A DNA stretch of 64,000 bases from Ctenosaura bakeri (taxonomy: Eukaryota > Chordata > Lepidosauria > Squamata > Iguanidae): contig CAOLHI010001439.1 of NCBI GenBank assembly GCA_948474755.1, forward strand, positions 1 through 64,000. The letters run 5' to 3'. The notes beneath the pieces are model-generated. The model worked only from the letters and a program-made list of their open reading frames with translations. It was not told the DNA's origin and ran no database searches. Below, piece after piece: positions 1 through 9,420 of the stretch; the first letter of the stretch is position 1; each line of letters begins with the position of its first letter. Position numbers and translations under genes: made by a program.

Positions 1-366
1 GCTTATTCCACTGCCGAACAGCTCTGACCATCAGGAAGGTCTTCCTGAGGTTCAAGTGGACTCTCCTTTCCTGCAGCTTGAATCCATCGCTCCTTGTCCT
101 AGTCTCTGGAGCAGTTGAAAACAAGCCTGCTCCCCCTCGACATGACATCCCTTCAAATATTTAAACAAGGCTATCATGTCCTGTCTTAACCTTCTCTTCT
201 GCAGACTAAACATACCCAGCTCCCTAAGCTGCTCCTCATAGGCCATGGCTTCCAGACCCTTCACCATTTTGGTCTCCCTCCTCTGGACACATTCCAGCTT
301 GTCGACATCCTTCTTGAATTGAGGTGCCCAAAACTGGACACAGTATTCCAAATGAGGCCTAACCAA
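1..366 (-). mobile_element. CR1-type LINE fragment, C-terminal reverse transcriptase region
   Basis: The minus strand encodes about 104 residues with the typical end of a CR1 reverse transcriptase: an RPHLEYC...FWAP start, then a VQRR block, a [19 protein letters not shown] block and a final LLQRLGQG stretch. The same sequence type recurs at 8493-8816. The copy is cut by the left edge of the window, so its 3' end is not visible. It lies within a TRMT1 intron or just beyond the last exon seen here. It is presumably an old, inactive copy. Confidence 0.85.
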
Positions 367-463
367 ACTTACTTAGGAAGCTGACTGAGTGTGGGGCAAT
401 AGGGTTGGGGGAAAAGAATGTGTGGGGCAATAGGGTTGGGAGAAGAAAAGAGAGAACTTTGTA

Positions 464-926
464 CAGTTGGCCCACCACATAGAGTTAAGTGGAAAAGTAG
501 CAAAACTGCAAATATCAAAATGTGTGTGTGTCTGTGGGAAAGGGGCTGAGGCATGGTGGGGAAGTGGGCATCCAGGGTCCATACCAGCTCAAGGAAAGGA
601 GAGGGAAAGAGGATTGGTTGGCATGGTGGCCCTATACTTCCTCTCTCACCCATCTCCTTTCTTGGGTGTGTGTGGGGCATTAGGAGAGGGTTTGTGGTGC
701 TGAGAAATTGGGCTGCAATCCATCCTTAGCTGAGTAAGCAGAAGCTGGTGGTGGAGGATCAGAGGTGCATTTTTAAAGGGTTGCACAGCCTGATTAGAGC
801 CACCAAGAAGGAAGGTTCCCCCAGAAAACAATTGCTTGAGGTGTGGGGGTGGGGGACAGGGGTTAGAGAAACTCACAAATAATCAAATCCATGAAAGTGA
901 AACCTGCAAACGTGGAAGACTGACTA
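464..926. mobile_element. Tc1/mariner (Tigger-like) non-autonomous DNA transposon remnant
   Basis: The left end starts CAGTTGGCCC after a TA, and the right end reads as a degraded reverse complement of a CAGTCAG-type terminus followed by TA. The right arm (about 865-926) closely resembles the right arm of the element at 32720-33057, which has a CAAATAATCAAAT block, a GTGAAA block and a final TGACT. This supports one family. No transposase frame is visible. The interior has G-rich direct repeats (TGTGGGGCAATAGGGTTGGG occurs twice, near 391 and 421). Confidence 0.55.
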
Positions 927-1153
927 TAAACACCTTGAGCTGTTTGGAGGAAAGGTGGCACATACATGGAACTTACACAGAATAAATGAATTCATTTGAT
1001 AAACAGTAAAGAAGGAAAAGAAGGGAAGCACAAGTATAAACAAAAAATCACACATTTAAAAGAATAACTCAACACAATGATAAACTGCTATCTGGTGTAG
1101 TGTTATCCAGAGCTTTCTCAAAACCCGAAACCATACATAAAGGGATGCAGCAC

Positions 1154-1302
1154 CTGGCAGACTTCTCCCACCACTGCAACTTTATGATCTTCCTTCTCCT
1201 CCAGCTGATCATCAGAAGGTGGCTGTTCCAAGTTGTCATCTTTCTCTCCCTTTGAGAGATCCACAATGATTTTAGAGCCATTTTCCTCCCCAGGGACAGC
1301 AA
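1154..1302 (-). CDS. TRMT1: TRMT1 coding exon (third coding exon seen)
   Basis: This 149-bp exon of tRNA (guanine26-N2)-dimethyltransferase is preceded on the minus strand by a strong acceptor (pyrimidine tract then CCAG) and followed by CAG|GTGCTG. It enters in phase 1 and leaves in phase 0. The peptide runs AVPGEENGSKIIVDLSKG and ends VAVVGEVCQ. It aligns with the mammalian stretch containing VPGEK...VVVDLSE and AAVGEIC, just before the S-adenosylmethionine-binding methyltransferase core. The acidic middle part is poorly conserved, as in other vertebrates. The next exon would carry the HVLEGLAASGLR-type SAM motif and lies beyond the left edge. An alternative reading upstream of 1302 is open but is intron by splice phase. 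Confidence 0.9.
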
Positions 1303-2261
1303 CTGGAGGGGAAAACTTGATATGAACCCAGTGCCCAGAATCCTGCCTGAACAAAATATCCAGCTGCCAAATCATGGATACAACTGTAATACAGCATACT
1401 ATTCAATGTTACTAAGCAGGGCTGACAAAAATTAATTGCCTTTTGATTTGCTTGCCTTGAATTACCTTTAGCTCTTTCAGTTATGATCCTTTTACTGTAA
1501 AGTTAACCACTTTAACTGCAGAGATACAAACTAACACTGCCTCTTCCCTTTAACTCAGCTGCTACTGATCAACCATATACATTCTCCAATAAGTTTAGCA
1601 GCTATATCTCAGAATTGGAAGAAAAATTTGTAAAGCGACTCAAGAACTACATGCCACCCAAAAACCTGAAGTTCTGTTTTCTACTAACTTTGCATAGTTA
1701 CTCTCTACATAAACTAGTCAAGCAGATTGCAGCTGTTTCTTACTCTTTATAGCAGAGAGTGGGAAACAATATTCTTAGAAGCCAGTGTTAGTTAAAGGGT
1801 ATCTAGAGAGTATTCATTTAAGTTCCAGGAACAAACCCTAAGGCCTCAAAGTCAGGCCCGGCTAGTTCATATCATTCAGCTGGCTACTAACAGTATACAA
1901 GCTAGTATACACAGAGCTGTTCCTAGGCCAGATTTTAATCATTTAAGCAGTATGAGAGAAAGGGAGAACAGAGTATCAATACCCCTTTCTGCAACTGCAT
2001 ACTGTGGACAGGAGAAAGACTAGCTTCTGGGAAGTACTCCTAATTCAGACAAACAAAAGCTGGTATACAGTGGATAGAGTGAAAATCACTGGGAATTCAT
2101 CTCAGTGGTCGGACTGTGTAACAAGTTAGGGAGAAAGGAACATTTTTGAAAGATAACTTTATAAGACCATTAGCAGTAATTGGGGCACTTACATATGATT
2201 AGTTTTTTTTTCCCTCTTGCTGGAGCTTAAATGAAATAAAGAGGAAAACATTGCTACTCAC
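1303..2261 (-). other. TRMT1: TRMT1 intron without further recognised features
   Basis: This 959-bp stretch lies between two phase-matched TRMT1 exons. It is AT-rich with stops in all frames. I see no repeat that I can name and no RNA gene. Confidence 0.6.
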
Positions 2262-2317
2262 TCCAAATCCCTTTTGATGAAAGCTGTAGGCGGGCAAATT
2301 CTGTAATGACTGCACAC
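2262..2317 (-). CDS. TRMT1: TRMT1 coding exon (second coding exon seen, 56 bp)
   Basis: This micro-exon encodes the residues CAVITEFARLQLSSKGIW, matching the vertebrate TRMT1 block CAVITEFAR.QL..KGI that follows the NRDLT motif. The acceptor is CTAACAG|G and the donor is GGA|GTGAGT. Phases agree with both neighbours: the upstream exon ends in AC and this exon supplies the G of a threonine codon; this exon ends in A and the next supplies TT for isoleucine. The segment belongs to the N-terminal part of the catalytic domain. It is too short to appear as an open frame by itself, and was found by requiring continuity of the protein across introns. Confidence 0.92.
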
Positions 2318-4925
2318 CTGTTAGCAAGAGAGGAGAAGGTTTCAGGGTCTATCACAACTCAGGTTTGCAGAGTCCTATTGCTCTGCTGCACTAAAAACAC
2401 TAAACAATGAAGTGCCTTCAAGAGCGCTTGTTTTCCAGACTGTAAGCATCCAGTCAGTATTTTGAGAAATCCCGACTTCTGTAAAGGCTCACTAGTTAGG
2501 CACCAAAACATACCTGTCCTTTTAGAAAAACACTGGAACAGAGTGATTAGCCAAAAATTTGACATCATTACTCAAGTCCATGTGGGGACAACTTTCCTCT
2601 TATACTCCTTAACAAGACCACTTTTTTTAACAAGCAGAGCTTGCAATGTTGGGTTTGAAAATTAATAATGTTGACTGCTAGAAATTAATTCACTACTCTG
2701 TATGTGTGTGTAGGTGCACACATATGTTCAAAATGCCTGTCAACTTAGGGCAACCTCATGAGTTCTATTGGATTTTTCTTAGGCAAGGAATACTCATGGT
2801 TGTCTCTCATCCAAGTACTATAAATGCTAATAATTGACATTGTTTAATTAGTTACTTTATTCTTAATTAAGCTACCTATTAAAACTTGAGTGTGGATCTG
2901 GACCATGGGATTGACAGAGAATGGCATGGAAGTTCTCACTGTTGGCCTTGGGAGACCAAAAGTTGCTCCTCCAAAAGGGCTCCTTCTGTCTTTTTAAAGC
3001 TGCCAGCCATCAAGCAGGATCCCCCGTCCCCCCCTCCCACACACACACACACATGAACTACAAAGTCTATAACATGATGGCTGCCTGGGAATGGTGAGAG
3101 TCCAACATGTCTGGGAACTGTCAGGTAGGAAAAGGCTGTTCCAAACATGAGAACTCATCTTAACAACCTCTTCAATTCAATGTTTCACTCTCTTTACTTT
3201 CCACCTCCCCCAATATGTACACCTTTAAGGGCCTTGTTTTTTAAAGGAGTTATTTATTTCAGTTAGAGTGTTCTGATGCCCCACAAGTTCAGCAATAAGT
3301 GGATAGCTACAAAGAGCAGTCAGGAAGTCAAAAATGAAGAACTCTTAATACAAAATTTCTGAGAGCCTCTGAGCATATATAGAGTATATTTTTTCTGCAC
3401 AACAGAATCCCTCCTGCCTCCCCACTCCTGATCAAGAACCATGGTTGGCAAGGCCTATATTTTGCATGCAGGAGTCAAGAATCCCAAATTCAGTTTGTGG
3501 CATATCTACATCCGATGAGACTCTATGTAATAACTCTATTATTCTCCACATCATCTTACTTTATTATTTACTTATTTAAATATTTTAACCTTGTACTGTG
3601 AAGTTAAATAAACAATGTCGGTATTCATTTATTTTGAATGAGTGAATCTGGGCTCTAAAAACCATAACAGGGTAAATTATATAAAGGAAACAATATATGT
3701 TACAGTCTTAAGAATTTCTCTGTTGCATCATCTGAGGAAAATGGGCTTATCAGAAGCGGATCTGGGAGTAAGTCTCACTTTAACTGAAATTAAAACATAT
3801 TCAGAAAACTTATTTCTAAAAAGATTTGTATGAAAACATAAAGAGAGGCAGTAGGACATGAAGTTTTATAGTTTTTATGTTTTTGTTTGAACCCCAACCC
3901 CTCAAAGTGTCCAACCAGACCCACTGAAAAGTTGTGGGTAAAAAGCAGAATGAGAAAGGCAGGCAAAAAAAAAAAAAAGAGAGAGAGAAGCTACAAGAGA
4001 ACTAAATGGGGGAAGATGTTCAAGGAAAACATTTTACTTAACTATTGAAGAGGTTAGCGCTGTGTGAATAGTATGCTAAAGAATGGCAAAGGAGTTCAGT
4101 ACAGCTTATCCCAAACAATATTATATAACAAATATATATTATACAATAATATAAAATAGACGCTAGTCTAGGATATAATCAGTACCAGAGAAGTGGTTAA
4201 TGAAGAGAGCCATAATACATCCTCACCTCTCCCAAAAAATTGCAAACACCTTTCTTCCATTCAGGTCCAATAGCCTGACATTTTGAAAGTGCCCTGGCTA
4301 CTTGAAAGCCTTGGTCTCCTGCTAAGCAAGCAAATCACTTTCCACACCCTACCCACATTCCATTCCAAGAAGCACTTTTCTTCTTTTCTACTTTTCCTTC
4401 TTTCTGGATCTCAGTTCTTCTGCTCCATGAAGCCCTCCCCAAAGAAATCACACAGATTAGACTGCCTAACACAGCTGTGTGATCTGCTTCCTCAAATTCT
4501 AATGTTTCTTCCCCAGAAGCAGTAGGTGTCCTTGTTTCACTTAAAGTGGCAGCGTTCATTCTAATGAACTAACAACATTATTCACTAAACTCTATTTTTA
4601 ACTTTAGCATTAACTGAGGATTTAGAAAGCTAGGTGAAATCATTTAAAAAAACTAGTAAATTAAATTAATAAATTAACTGACTAGTTAATCTCAAGCTCT
4701 AAAAAGGACACCATAATGCCCATGGATTAATGGTAAGATTTACAGAGCAGATAAGGTTCTGGTTATGCCACCATTAATCACTGATAAATTATGGCATAAA
4801 TATTATCTTAAATGTTCAGGAGGCCAGCTCATCATTCTCACAGTTTAATTCTGAAATAATTGACTTTGTCAGCTTCCCAGTTAACTGTACTTCCCCAATT
4901 TCCTGAGTTCAAAAAGGTAAACCAG
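2318..4925 (-). other. TRMT1: TRMT1 intron, 3' half
   Basis: This AT-rich intronic sequence contains a truncated 5S-derived SINE near 2696-2820 and short (CA)n and poly-A tracts (3041-3054, 3966-3978). I see no gene-like signal; the short open frames are scattered and unsupported. Confidence 0.6.
2696..2820 (-). mobile_element. Truncated 5S rRNA-derived SINE (5S-Sauria type), minus orientation
   Basis: A (TG)-rich start is followed by the shared SINE tail (CCTGTCAACTTAGGGCAACC, then TTCTTAGGCAAGGAATACTC). It ends in CTCATCCAAGTACTA, the first bases of the reverse-complemented 5S rRNA internal region. The rest of the 5S head is missing. The fuller copy at 56339-56575 defines the family. Confidence 0.7.
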
Positions 4926-4990
4926 ACATACAATAAACCACAGGTTGTTGTGGGTTTTCCGGGCTTTGAGGCCATGTTCTATTAGTATTT

Positions 4991-5037
4991 TCTCCTAACG
5001 TTTCGTCTGCATCTGTGGCTGACGTCTTCAGAGGATC
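4991..5037 (-). ncRNA. Candidate hammerhead ribozyme core, minus-strand arm
   Basis: On the minus strand, a four-base arm UCCU precedes CUGAAGA (fits CUGANGA). Then come a GUC...GAC stem with an AGCCACAGAUGCA loop, GAAAC, and the closing arm. The closing arm is UAGGA here, against CAGGA in the sister copy. This order matches the minimal type I hammerheads described in Penelope-like elements. One base between CUGANGA and the stem must bulge. Activity is unproven. Confidence 0.5.
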
Positions 5038-5716
5038 TGGTGGCATGAAAGTGAGGCAGAGTATATATACTTGTGTAGTCCCCGGGTGGGAGGGAGTGAT
5101 TTGCATGTGTTACAGTTGGCCTGTGTGATGGCCTACTGTTAAATGAGATATCCCCCAGGGTGTATTGTTAGTCAGGGGATATGTATAACAGTTTGTTAAG
5201 TACATTAGCAACCCATTATATTGTTCCCTGTAGAGGGGCCTCCAGAGTCTGGGTGGTGTTCATTGGCATATTTTTGAGCCTTGATTTTAGTGTTCTTCAG
5301 TACTGGTAGCCAAATCTTGTTTACTTTCCAAGTTTCTTCTTTCCTGTTGAAATTGTTCATGTGTTTATGGATTTCAGTGACCTCTCTGTATAGTCTTGAC
5401 ATAGTAGTTGTCAGAAGAAACTCACGAAAACAAACAAGATTTGGCTACCAGTACTGATGAACACTAAAATCAAGGCTCAAAAATATGCCAATGAACACCA
5501 CCTAGACTCTGGAGGTCCCTCTACAGGGAACAATACAATGGGTTGCTAATGTACTTAACGCACTGTTATGTATATCCCCTGACTAATAATACACCCTGGG
5601 GGATATCCCATTTAACAACAGACCATCACACAGGCCAACTGTAACACATGCAAATCACTCCCTCCCACCAGGGGACTACACAAATATATATAATCTGTTT
5701 CACTTCCACGCCACCA

Positions 5717-5763
5717 GATCCTCTGAAGATGTCAGCCACAGATGCAGGCGAAACGTCAGGAGA
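5717..5763 (+). ncRNA. Candidate hammerhead ribozyme core, plus-strand arm
   Basis: This is the sister of the minus-strand core in the left arm. UCCU-CUGAAGA is followed by GUC...GGC (with a U-G pair), then GAAAC-GUC and AGGA, which pairs with UCCU. Stem II differs between the arms (GUC/GAC versus GUC/GGC) but stays paired. The predicted cleavage point follows the C of GUC near 5757. Confidence 0.5.
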
Positions 5764-5858
5764 AAACACTAATAGAACATGGCCTCAAAGCCCAGAAAAC
5801 CCACAACAACCTATGGATTCCGGCTGTGAAAACCTTCAACTCTACATACAATAAACCA

Positions 5859-6933
5859 TTTAGTCAAAAACATATTTACTAAATCAGTCTCTCTTTCCCC
5901 ATATTGATTGGGCCCATATTAATAGATGTTTAGCTTCAGTTCTAGACTGTTACACAAGGGCTGAGCAACTGTGGCACTCCAAATACTTTGGACTACAGCT
6001 GCCATCAGCACAAGCCAGCACAGGCAATAGTGAAGCCTTACAGAAGTTGCACAACATCCGAACAGCCATCCCTTGCTCACCTCTGTGTTACACTGTGTCA
6101 GGATTAACAAATCACATGAAAAACACTTAATATAAGTCATCCTTTAAGATTAACCAAAGGTAAATATTTCCTTCAGTAAGTATCTTCTGATCCACCAGGT
6201 CTCTGGAGTTACTATCTAGATAACAGGATGGCTTTGGAAGCAAATAAGGGCAGTTCCTTCCACTGTCAACAGGAACTAAAGGCGAAAAGGAACTGAGTTT
6301 CAAGGGCTCATACCTTGTCCCATTTCCATTAATATTTTCATCAATACACTGGTTCCAGCCCATACCCATTGCCAAAAGGCTCTTGAAGTCAGTAAAAACC
6401 AGGGTGCACTCACTCTGACACACATTCTGGGAAGATAAACCCATTTCCTCAATGATCTTTCTGGGATTGAAGGGGGGGCACTGAAGACACAAGACTCTTG
6501 GGACTGCTGAGACAGGAGTTCCTTTTAGTGACAAGTGTACCCAACATTTCACAACTGAGGGGGATTCCAATGGGGCAAGGAGTTGTATACCCAAGATATA
6601 TATATCATCTACGTATATTCTTGGCTACCAAAAGATCTCCACCCCACAACCTTTCCGAACATGAAGAAAGTTAGTCAACTTCCAGCACAGGAAGTATCTC
6701 ATCAAGAAACTAAGCAAGCTTCCACTCAAAAAGGAATTAATAGCTGTAAAATAGTCACAAGTACTCTCTTGTTCACTATAAACCAAATTCCAAAGCTACA
6801 CTGCATTCAATAACTCCAAGGCAGAAATCTCTTCCTTTTTCTTTAAAAAAAACAAACAAACAAACAGAAGGACCATCATTCATGCACAGATTGCAACAGT
6901 TCATCTACAAAATTTCTAGTCTTTCTTACTTAC
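5859..6933 (-). other. TRMT1: TRMT1 intron, 5' half
   Basis: This intronic sequence lies between the Penelope insertion and the first long coding exon. A degraded foldback-type repeat (CTTTGGACTACAGCTGCCATCAGC) lies near 5945-6020. The minus frame 6127-6594 is open for 155 codons, but it shows no family resemblance and lies inside the intron defined by phase-matched exons. Confidence 0.55.
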
Positions 6934-7289
6934 GTAAGGTCTCTGTTGAACTCCTGAACAGGGTTGTAGAAGACTTCATTGGCACTTGGGAAAATTATTC
7001 TTGCCTTCCCTTCTGTGATCAGAGTTTTTCCATTTTTCACAGGCTCACAGCCACCACTGGTGTCTGCTTTAGGTGGCTGAGCCACATTTTGCTTCGGGTC
7101 AGAGCTATCCATATCCGTATCTTGCATTTGTTCGCCCTCCGTGCCTTTGACAACAGAATGACTTCTGACCTGAAGAGCAGTTGCTGGCAAGAGATTACAA
7201 CTCTTCTGAAGCTGCAGCGTCACTATACTTCTATATGGAGCCAAAATGCATTTCAAATGCCAAATCCACAAGAAAGACTTGCTGGTCAT
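6934..7289 (-). CDS. TRMT1: TRMT1 first long coding exon, N-terminus of tRNA N2,N2-dimethylguanosine-26 methyltransferase
   Basis: The exon ends with [22 protein letters not shown]...FNRDLT, nearly identical to the vertebrate TRMT1 signature, and then a GTAAGT donor. The enzyme dimethylates G26 of nuclear and mitochondrial tRNAs using S-adenosylmethionine. The start at 7289 gives a first ~45 residues rich in Lys/Arg and hydrophobic residues without acids ([13 protein letters not shown]...), which fits the mitochondrial presequence known for the long mammalian form. A second Met (near residue 55) lies in the poorly conserved linker and could start a non-mitochondrial form. The exon begins at 7316 after a TTTTCAG acceptor. 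Its first 27 bases are open in the same frame, so the true start may lie in exon 1. Downstream exons follow at 2317 and 1302. Confidence 0.93.
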
Positions 7290-7316
7290 CAGCTTAGACT
7301 TCTCCTCAACTATATT
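7290..7316 (-). other. TRMT1: TRMT1 exon 2, part upstream of the chosen ATG
   Basis: Bases from the acceptor (TTCTGTTTTCAG) to the ATG at 7289. They encode NIVEEKSKL in frame with the main frame and contain no stop. They are either 5' UTR or, if translation begins at 8972, coding. Confidence 0.6.
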
Positions 7317-7590
7317 CTGAAAACAGAAGAAAAGCTATTTCTATTGCAAACAGCCAATAAGTCCAGCCATTGATTCACAAGCAATCCTGCTCTGTGTATA
7401 AGGGGCACCTTGCAAGACCAAGTTATCATACGCTATTATGTATGAATGAAGAGGAAGAAAGAGTGAATAAGGCACAATCCATCACCAATTTTATCTGTGA
7501 AGAGGAAGTGTGTCTTTCTAAAGGATATTTCTCCAGACACACAATCACATATTTACTCTTTTGCCTTTGCCCTACTGTAATAAAATGTCC

Positions 7591-7924
7591 AGAGCCAACA
7601 CAGTATAGTGGTTTGGGTGCTAGGCTATGACTCTGGAGACCACGGTTTGAATCCTCACTCAGCCATGGAAATTCATTGGTGACCCTGGAAAAGTCACAGT
7701 CTCTGAGGGAGGAAGTGGCAAAACCCCTCTGAACAAATCTTCCCAAGAAAACCCCATGATAGGTTTGTGTGTGTGTGTGTGTCTTTAAGTTGCCTGTTGA
7801 CTTATGGCAACCCCATAAATTTCTTAGAGTTTTCTTAAGAAAGGAATACTCAAGAGGTAGTTTACCAATTCCTTCCTCAGGGCTGCCATAAGTCAGAAAT
7901 GACTTGAAGGCACACAACAACAAA
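7591..7924 (+). mobile_element. tRNA-derived squamate SINE interrupted by a 5S-type SINE fragment
   Basis: The head has pol III-like boxes (TAGTGGTTTGGGTGCTAGGC, then GGTTTGAATCC). Next come CAGCCATGGAAATTCATTGG and AACCCCATGATAGG. At 7764-7880 a minus-oriented 5S-SINE tail (CCTGTTGACTTATGGCAACC...) interrupts it. The original then resumes with GCTGCCATAAGTCAGAAATG and ends in ACAACAACAA. It lies in the first intron of TRMT1. Confidence 0.75.
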
Positions 7925-8492
7925 ATTACTTCAGAGTGATTTTCCATAAAACATTTCCTAACTAGTACCGAAAAAAATACTACTACTTGGCATTAAAGTG
8001 CTAATGCTTAATATTTACCAAGAGAACATAAAAGGAAGCTCTCATAACTCTCTAAGACTTTCTGTCTTCATTAAAAAAAACCTCCCTCAAAAAAACCCTC
8101 GATTTCATTTCAACAAAGGAAACCCTGATAACCTTTAAGAGACAGAGAGCAAGGCTTGAATTAGTGGACCTTGATTCCCCTTCTTCACAATCATTTAACA
8201 TGCTTGATACTTAACTGAAAATCTCCAATGCTTGTGGCCTGCAGGCGACCATTATGCTCCTTATTCTGCACTCGTGGCCACAACCTTAAGCCTCTGACCG
8301 AGCTTCCTGCATCGTTGGGGGAAAGAAGAAACATCAGTGTCGGATTCAGTTTACTCACCATCCTTCTCCTAGTCTACGGGATCAGAAACGAAGCTAACCT
8401 GGCACGACAACTGGGATAGCACAGAATTGAGAAAGTAAGACTGTATACACGTGATTCTAACACAATGACCAAATAATTCTGAATTAAATTAT

Positions 8493-8816
8493 GAATCATA
8501 GAATCATAGAAATGTAGAGTTGGAAGAGACCACAGGGGCCATCCAGTCCAACCCCCTGCCATGCAGGAACACCCTCAAAGCACTCCCGACAGATGGCCAT
8601 CAAGCCTCTGCTTAAAAACCTCCAAGGTAGGAGACTCCACTACTCTCCGAGGCAGCAGATTCCACTGCCGGACAGCCCTGACTGTCAGGAAGTTCTTCCT
8701 GAGGTTCAGGTGGAATCTCCTTTCCTGCAGCTTGAATCCATTGCTCCTTGTCCTGGTCTCTGGAGCGGCAGAAAACAAGCCCTCTCCCTCCTCTACGTGG
8801 CACCCCTTCAAAGTCA
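8493..8816 (-). mobile_element. CR1 LINE, 3' end
   Basis: The plus strand begins AATCATAGAATCATAGAA, the reverse complement of the octamer-repeat 3' end of CR1, followed by GGCCATCCAGTCCAACCCCC. The minus strand encodes the last ~80 residues of the CR1 polyprotein, including ETRTR, LQERRFHLNLRKNFLT and RQWNLLPRRVVE. This is a 5'-truncated copy, as is usual for CR1. Confidence 0.93.
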
Positions 8817-8954
8817 CTTTTCAGAGCGAGAACAGAAACCAATTGCTGAAAGATAAATAAGGCCATTTTCTCCTCGACCTGACCGCAGCCAAGCTGTTTC
8901 TTCCACCACCGAGAAGATGCCCCTGCGAGAAACAGAACCACTGTACCAACCTAC

Positions 8955-9000
8955 CAACGCTAACTGCCACATTTTCAGCGCAGGTCACGCCGCCATATTG
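8955..9000 (-). other. TRMT1: Candidate TRMT1 exon 1
   Basis: The minus strand just downstream of a CpG-rich promoter reads CAATATGGCGGC (YY1/TISU-like). It is followed by an ATG at 8972 and a donor GCGTTG|GTAGGT at 8954. The six codons ATG TGG CAG TTA GCG TTG join in phase 0 to the open start of exon 2 at 7316. This would add 15 residues (MWQLAL plus NIVEEKSKL) before the Met at 7289. The start of the exon is not defined by the sequence. An untranslated exon 1 is equally possible. Confidence 0.5.
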
Positions 9001-9420
9001 AACGACGCTGGGAAACGATCAGCTGATCCGCCTCCAACCAATAGAACTAAAGCGGCGGACGGTGCGGCCATAGGGTCAAAAAGAGAGACCACCGCTCCAA
9101 ATTTCCGAACGCGGTTAGAAAAGCTGGAGACGTTTCAGTTCGCCCGCTGTGGTTCATTTCGGGATGGCCTCTTTCCGGATGCGCGTGCCGAGTACAACGT
9201 CTACAGGCCGTCGTGTGGTTCCCATAACCGACTGTAGTCCATTGGGATGCGCGCTTACTCATAGTTGAAGACTGAGGCGCCAGAGGGGTGACGGTGTCAG
9301 AGGGCGGAACTGCGTGCCTGGACACAGCGTTCGCTCCTCCCCCCCCTTTGGTAAGATAAAAGGCACTGGCCGTACGCGCCAATATATGTCTGCTCACAGG
9401 TAAGCCGGATTAAGCACAGC
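8985..9420 (-). promoter_or_regulatory. TRMT1: TRMT1 CpG-rich promoter
   Basis: CpG density rises sharply here against AT-rich flanks. On the minus strand, an inverted CCAAT box (ATTGGTTGG, near 9034-9042) and a YY1-like CAATATGGCGGC (9000-8989) are placed as in housekeeping promoters with short 5' UTRs. No TATA box is seen. Several open frames on both strands here are a consequence of GC content. Confidence 0.65.

Larger units (their letters stand above)
4941..5843. mobile_element. Penelope-like element insertion, two copies in inverted orientation with target duplication
   Basis: The two arms, about 4945-5400 (minus) and 5430-5840 (plus), are reverse complements of each other over some 400 bp. 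The unit is bracketed by a 15-bp direct repeat, ACATACAATAAACCA, at 4926-4940 and 5844-5858, so it inserted as one event. The minus arm encodes a peptide with SRLYREVTEIHKH and NFNRKEE, typical of the C-terminal endonuclease region of Penelope-like proteins. Both arms carry a hammerhead-like core. The right arm keeps the longer 3' tail (GATTCCGGCTGTGAAAACC-type end), while the left arm stops earlier. It lies in a TRMT1 intron. The element name is inferred from recognition of the family, not from a search. Confidence 0.75.

Noticed and set aside
6127..6594. Minus-strand 155-codon frame
   Set aside because: It lies inside the TRMT1 intron between exons whose phases and protein match directly. 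The peptide has no recognisable motif.
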